From an uncultured Clostridia bacterium (GTDB taxonomy: Bacteria > Bacillota > Clostridia > Oscillospirales > Oscillospiraceae), in NCBI GenBank assembly GCA_945927915.1, contig CAMEMX010000066.1, forward strand, positions 1 to 8,239: a stretch of 8,239 nucleotides of DNA, given 5' to 3'. Below the pieces are notes generated by a model. That model saw only the letters and a program-made list of their open reading frames with translations. It had not been told where the DNA came from and searched no databases. Within the stretch, counting starts at the first letter, position 1. Each line of letters begins with the position of its first letter. The translations under genes and the position numbers were made by a program. Positions 5,809 through 8,239 of the stretch are shown here, one piece after another.

Positions 5809-7212
5809 TCAGATGATGCGGAAGTCGCCCTTGAGCACGCAGCGTCTTGCGCGCGTGAAGGACTTCGCGCTGGTCAGGCCCTCGCCGGTCGGGGTGGCGA
5901 TGGTCAGGGTGGTGTAGCCCTCGCCGCCGAAGCCGAGGCCGGAGTAAGACGGCGCGTTCTTGACGAAGATCGTCGTGTTCATCCGGCGCGCCGCGCGGGA
6001 CATATTGTGGACGTTCGTCGAATGGATGAGGGCGGAGTGCTGGCAGCCGTGCTCGGCACGGAACGCCTCGTTGAGCGCCTCATCGAAATTCGCCACGCGC
6101 ACCATGCCGAGCACCGGCATGAGCATCTCGACCTCGACAAACGGGTGGTAACGGTCGACGTCCGCGATGACGAGGACGGGGTCGCCCGTGAACTGCACGC
6201 CGCTCTCGCGGAGGATGTAGGTCGCGTCGTGACCGACGAACTTGCGGTTGATGACGTATTTGCCGTCCTTCTGGACGAGGACGGTGCGGACGATCTTGTC
6301 GATGTCCTCGCCGTAGACGCGGAACGCGCCGCACTGCTGCATTGTGTTCATCAGGGCGTCGGCGATGGAGTCGACCATGAAGACCTCCTTCTCCGCGACG
6401 CACAGGACGTTGTTGTCGAAGCTCGCGCCGTCGACGATGTCCTTGGCGGCCTGCGGGATGTTCGCCGTCTCGTCCACGATGACGGGAGGGTTGCCCGGGC
6501 CGGCCGCGACGCACTTCTTGCCGGACTTCATGGCGACGGCGACGACCGCCTCGCCGCCCGTGACGGAGAGCATCTTGATGGCCTTGTGGGTCATGATGAC
6601 CTTGGAGGTGTCGAGCGTCGGCTCCTTCGGCGCGGTGATCAGGCCGTTGGGGCCGCCCGCGGCGATGATGGCCTCGTTCAGCAGCTCCATCGTGCGCTGC
6701 GAGGCACGCTTGGCCGCCGGATGGGGGTTATAGACCACGGCGTTGCCCGCCGCGATCATGCTGATGGAGTTGTTGATGACCGTAGCGGTCGGGTTGGTCG
6801 AGGGGGTGATCGAGCCGATGACGCCGTAGGGCGCGGTCTCGACGAGGGTCAGGCCGTCGTCGCCGCTGAAGGCGGTCGGGTGCAGATCCTCGATGCCGGG
6901 GGTCTTGTTCGCGGCGAGGAGGTTCTTTGCGATCTTGTGGTGGACCTTACCGTAGCCGGTCTCCTCATGGGCAAGGATGGCCAGCTCCTCGGCGTGCTCG
7001 CGGGCGCAGGCGCGCATTGCCTCGATCAGCTTGCCGCGTTCCTCCAGGGTCATGTCCATCAGGCGCTGCTGGGCGCGGATCGCGGTGTCGATCGCGTCGT
7101 GAACATCGTCAAACAGGCACTGTCCGCTTCCCGCCGGGCAGCAGCCGCCATGCTCCAGACTGCTGCGCGTTTGATCTGCAATTTGCCGGATCTGTTCTTT
7201 TGTCAATGCCAT
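5809..7212 (-). CDS. pduP: CoA-acylating aldehyde dehydrogenase, PduP/EutE family
   Basis: Oxidises an aldehyde, here most likely acetaldehyde from the DeoC aldolases, to the acyl-CoA with NAD+. The 467-residue length fits PduP/EutE. Residues 2-19 (ALTKEQIRQIADQTRSSL) form a targeting-type helix followed by a short Gly/Cys/Pro linker (HGGCCPAGSG). The dehydrogenase domain shows PYGVIGSITPSTNP (128-141), INNSISMIAAGNAVV (146-160), the SVTGGEAVV cofactor loop (216-224) and the catalytic Cys271 in FDNNVLCVAEKE. The C-terminal part has FVKNAPSYSGLGFGGEG and TPTGEG-TSAKSFTRARRC. GAGG lies 7 bases upstream of the ATG, which is 9 bases after the BMC-P stop. It is the signature core enzyme of a metabolosome. 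The Cys pair at 24-25 plus Cys32 in the linker is unusual, with no known role. Confidence 0.95.
   Translation of the reverse strand: MALTKEQIRQIADQTRSSLEHGGCCPAGSGQCLFDDVHDAIDTAIRAQQRLMDMTLEERGKLIEAMRACAREHAEELAILAHEETGYGKVHHKIAKNLLAANKTPGIEDLHPTAFSGDDGLTLVETAPYGVIGSITPSTNPTATVINNSISMIAAGNAVVYNPHPAAKRASQRTMELLNEAIIAAGGPNGLITAPKEPTLDTSKVIMTHKAIKMLSVTGGEAVVAVAMKSGKKCVAAGPGNPPVIVDETANIPQAAKDIVDGASFDNNVLCVAEKEVFMVDSIADALMNTMQQCGAFRVYGEDIDKIVRTVLVQKDGKYVINRKFVGHDATYILRESGVQFTGDPVLVIADVDRYHPFVEVEMLMPVLGMVRVANFDEALNEAFRAEHGCQHSALIHSTNVHNMSRAARRMNTTIFVKNAPSYSGLGFGGEGYTTLTIATPTGEGLTSAKSFTRARRCVLKGDFRII
7153..7212 (-). other. Encapsulation-peptide-like N-terminus of the aldehyde dehydrogenase
   Basis: Residues 2-19 form an amphipathic helix (L3, I8, I11, A12 on one face) and share the IRQ motif with DeoC1 (residues 7-9). 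A Gly-rich linker then leads into the dehydrogenase domain at about residue 33. N-terminal targeting helices are well established for PduP. Confidence 0.7.
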
Positions 7213-7221
7213 ACGCTATCC

Positions 7222-7527
7222 TCAACTTTCCTTGGTAAATTTTTCAAATATACGGGTTCCGTCGACATCGACGGAATCAATAATTGCCACGATGCTCTGG
7301 TCGACCGGCTTGTTCTCGGTGACGTTCGTCTGGCGCGACGAGCTGCCGCCGACCAGCATGACGACCTCGCCCTCGCCCGCACCGACGGCGTCGATGGCGA
7401 CGAGCAGACCGCCCTTTTCCTGCCAGGTCTCAATGTCGATGGGCTTGACGATCAGCAGCTTCAAGCCGTAGAGCTTTTCCGCCTTGTTGGTGCTGACGAC
7501 CGTCCCCTTTACTCTTGCTAACTGCAT
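7222..7527 (-). CDS. BMC-P vertex (pentamer) shell protein, EutN/CcmL family
   Basis: A 101-residue EutN/CcmL family protein and the most canonical of the three here: MQLARVKGTVVSTNKAEKL, then KLLIVKPID, LLVAIDAVGAGEGEVVMLVGGSSSRQ (41-66) and PVDQSIVAIIDSVDVDG near the end. It overlaps the end of the PduM-like gene by 10 bases, and AAGGAG 7 bases before its ATG lies within that gene. It is the only BMC-P gene here with a strong ribosome site, so it may supply the bulk of vertex pentamers. It lies upstream of the aldehyde dehydrogenase, away from the other shell genes. Confidence 0.94.
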   Translation of the reverse strand: MQLARVKGTVVSTNKAEKLYGLKLLIVKPIDIETWQEKGGLLVAIDAVGAGEGEVVMLVGGSSSRQTNVTENKPVDQSIVAIIDSVDVDGTRIFEKFTKES

Positions 7528-8216
7528 ACCGTTTCTCCTTCATATTGCACCACGATGTCGTTTGCGAGCAGCGCGTCGCGCGCAGCCGGTGTGATGATCG
7601 CGCCGACGCAGGCGCGGAGGGTCTTCTGCTCGCTCTGCGCGGCAGCGAGCACATCCGCCTCGGTGATGAGGCTTGCGCCGATGCGCGCCGCGGCGTCGCC
7701 CGTGTAGTAGGGGCTGACCGTCACGCCCATCTGCCGCAGCGTCTCGATCGAGGACGCGACGCCCTCCAAAAAGGTGTTGCGGCGGAAGCGCGGCGGATCA
7801 AAGTCGAGATACAGCCGCACATCCTTCCTCCAAAGGACGCTGCGCACGGCAAGATAGGCCAAAAAGTCCTTGTCCTCACCGTTTGCGATCTGTCCCAGAA
7901 GCTCCAGACGCGGCGCGACGAGGATGACCGTTTTGGCCTTTGTCGCGCGCTCCATGAGGTCGTTTTCGCCGAGCTTCGAGGCAAAGAGCGTCATGTCGTC
8001 ATTCAGCTCGTTGCGCTCCGTGAAGCTGACGGGGATGTAGCCCTCGCCGAACTGCTTTTTGAGCAGAGCTTTCAGCTCCTTCGGGTAGGCAACGGGCGCA
8101 GCCAGCAGGACAAGCACCTCCTCCGGGTGCTGCATCTGCCGCTCCAAAAGCGCCACGCGCCGCACGACCTCCGCAACGATCAGCTCTGTTAACTTGTGGA
8201 TCCATTCCTGATTCAT
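7518..8216 (-). CDS. PduM-like BMC accessory protein
   Basis: A 232-residue protein that I place in the PduM-related group by recalled similarity, not by a search. The N-terminal helix (MNQEWIHKLTELIVAEVVRR) resembles that of PduM and of cargo targeting helices. The middle segment TVILVAPRLELLGQIANGEDKD (96-117) recalls both PduM (LLGQLA) and flavoprotein-fold proteins. The C-terminal part (SLITEADVLAAA to IITPAARDALLANDIVV, about 182-223) resembles the EutQ N-terminus and the PduM C-terminus. PduM is needed for proper compartment assembly in Salmonella but its biochemical role is unclear. It is longer than PduM (about 163). I chose the ATG at 8216, with GCGAGG 6 bases upstream; an in-frame ATG at 8234 would add six residues and cannot be judged because its upstream region is cut off. 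Confidence 0.65.
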   Translation of the reverse strand: MNQEWIHKLTELIVAEVVRRVALLERQMQHPEEVLVLLAAPVAYPKELKALLKKQFGEGYIPVSFTERNELNDDMTLFASKLGENDLMERATKAKTVILVAPRLELLGQIANGEDKDFLAYLAVRSVLWRKDVRLYLDFDPPRFRRNTFLEGVASSIETLRQMGVTVSPYYTGDAAARIGASLITEADVLAAAQSEQKTLRACVGAIITPAARDALLANDIVVQYEGETVCS

Positions 8217-8239
8217 CGGAAACCTCGCTGCCATTGCTT

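Noticed and set aside
6007..7521. Long plus-strand open frame (504 codons) opposite the aldehyde dehydrogenase and BMC-P genes
   Set aside because: It is antisense to two clear genes, and its product is a low-complexity Arg/Asp/Val/Leu-rich string with no family features. High GC at third positions opens such antisense frames.
1..8239. CRISPR array, tRNA, rRNA, insertion sequence or phage elements
   Set aside because: Apart from the BMC-H duplication and the edge palindrome I see no spaced repeats, no RNA gene and no transposase; the window is filled by the operon.

Overview
The window is the downstream part of one bacterial microcompartment (BMC) operon. Thirteen genes lie head to tail on the minus strand with almost no space between them, so transcription runs from high to low coordinates. 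High G+C, AGGAGG-type ribosome sites and a truncated repeat of the 'GTCATTGCGAG + hairpin' type suggest a high-GC Firmicute, perhaps an Oscillospiraceae-like gut clostridium. The taxon is an inference and cannot be fixed from this sequence.

Layout in transcription order. (1) 8216-7518, a PduM-like accessory protein. (2) 7527-7222, a BMC-P vertex protein. (3) 7212-5809, a CoA-acylating aldehyde dehydrogenase of the PduP/EutE family. (4) 5804-4491, a PduS/RnfC-like FMN and iron-sulfur protein. (5) 4494-3949, a PduT-like tandem-domain shell protein with a pore cysteine. (6-10) Shell genes 3884-2458 in the order BMC-H, BMC-H, BMC-P, BMC-H, BMC-P. (11-12) 2455-853, two deoxyribose-phosphate-aldolase (DeoC/DERA) paralogues. 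(13) 836-87, triosephosphate isomerase. A strong intrinsic terminator (31-71) closes the operon, followed by the edge of a palindromic repeat (1-34).

Proposed logic: the DeoC enzymes split 2-deoxyribose-5-phosphate, or a related sugar phosphate, into acetaldehyde and glyceraldehyde-3-phosphate. The aldehyde dehydrogenase turns the acetaldehyde into acetyl-CoA and NADH inside the shell, and TPI moves the C3 product into glycolysis. PduS- and PduT-like proteins could carry electrons across the shell. This fits the 'sugar-phosphate-utilising' (SPU) metabolosome class predicted from genome surveys. No signature enzyme of the ethanolamine, propanediol-dehydratase or glycyl-radical classes is in the window.

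The most unusual points are: a complete CxxCxxCxxxCP iron-sulfur motif fused to the C-terminus of the canonical aldolase; a second aldolase that keeps the catalytic Asp/Lys/Lys but has a rewritten phosphate pocket; a TPI gene inside a BMC operon; near-identical BMC-H copies with a mosaic of shared differences; and BMC-P genes that lack Shine-Dalgarno sites behind BMC-H genes that have strong ones. The operon's start, its promoter and any phosphotransacylase, RpiB-type isomerase, alcohol dehydrogenase or regulator would lie beyond the right edge.
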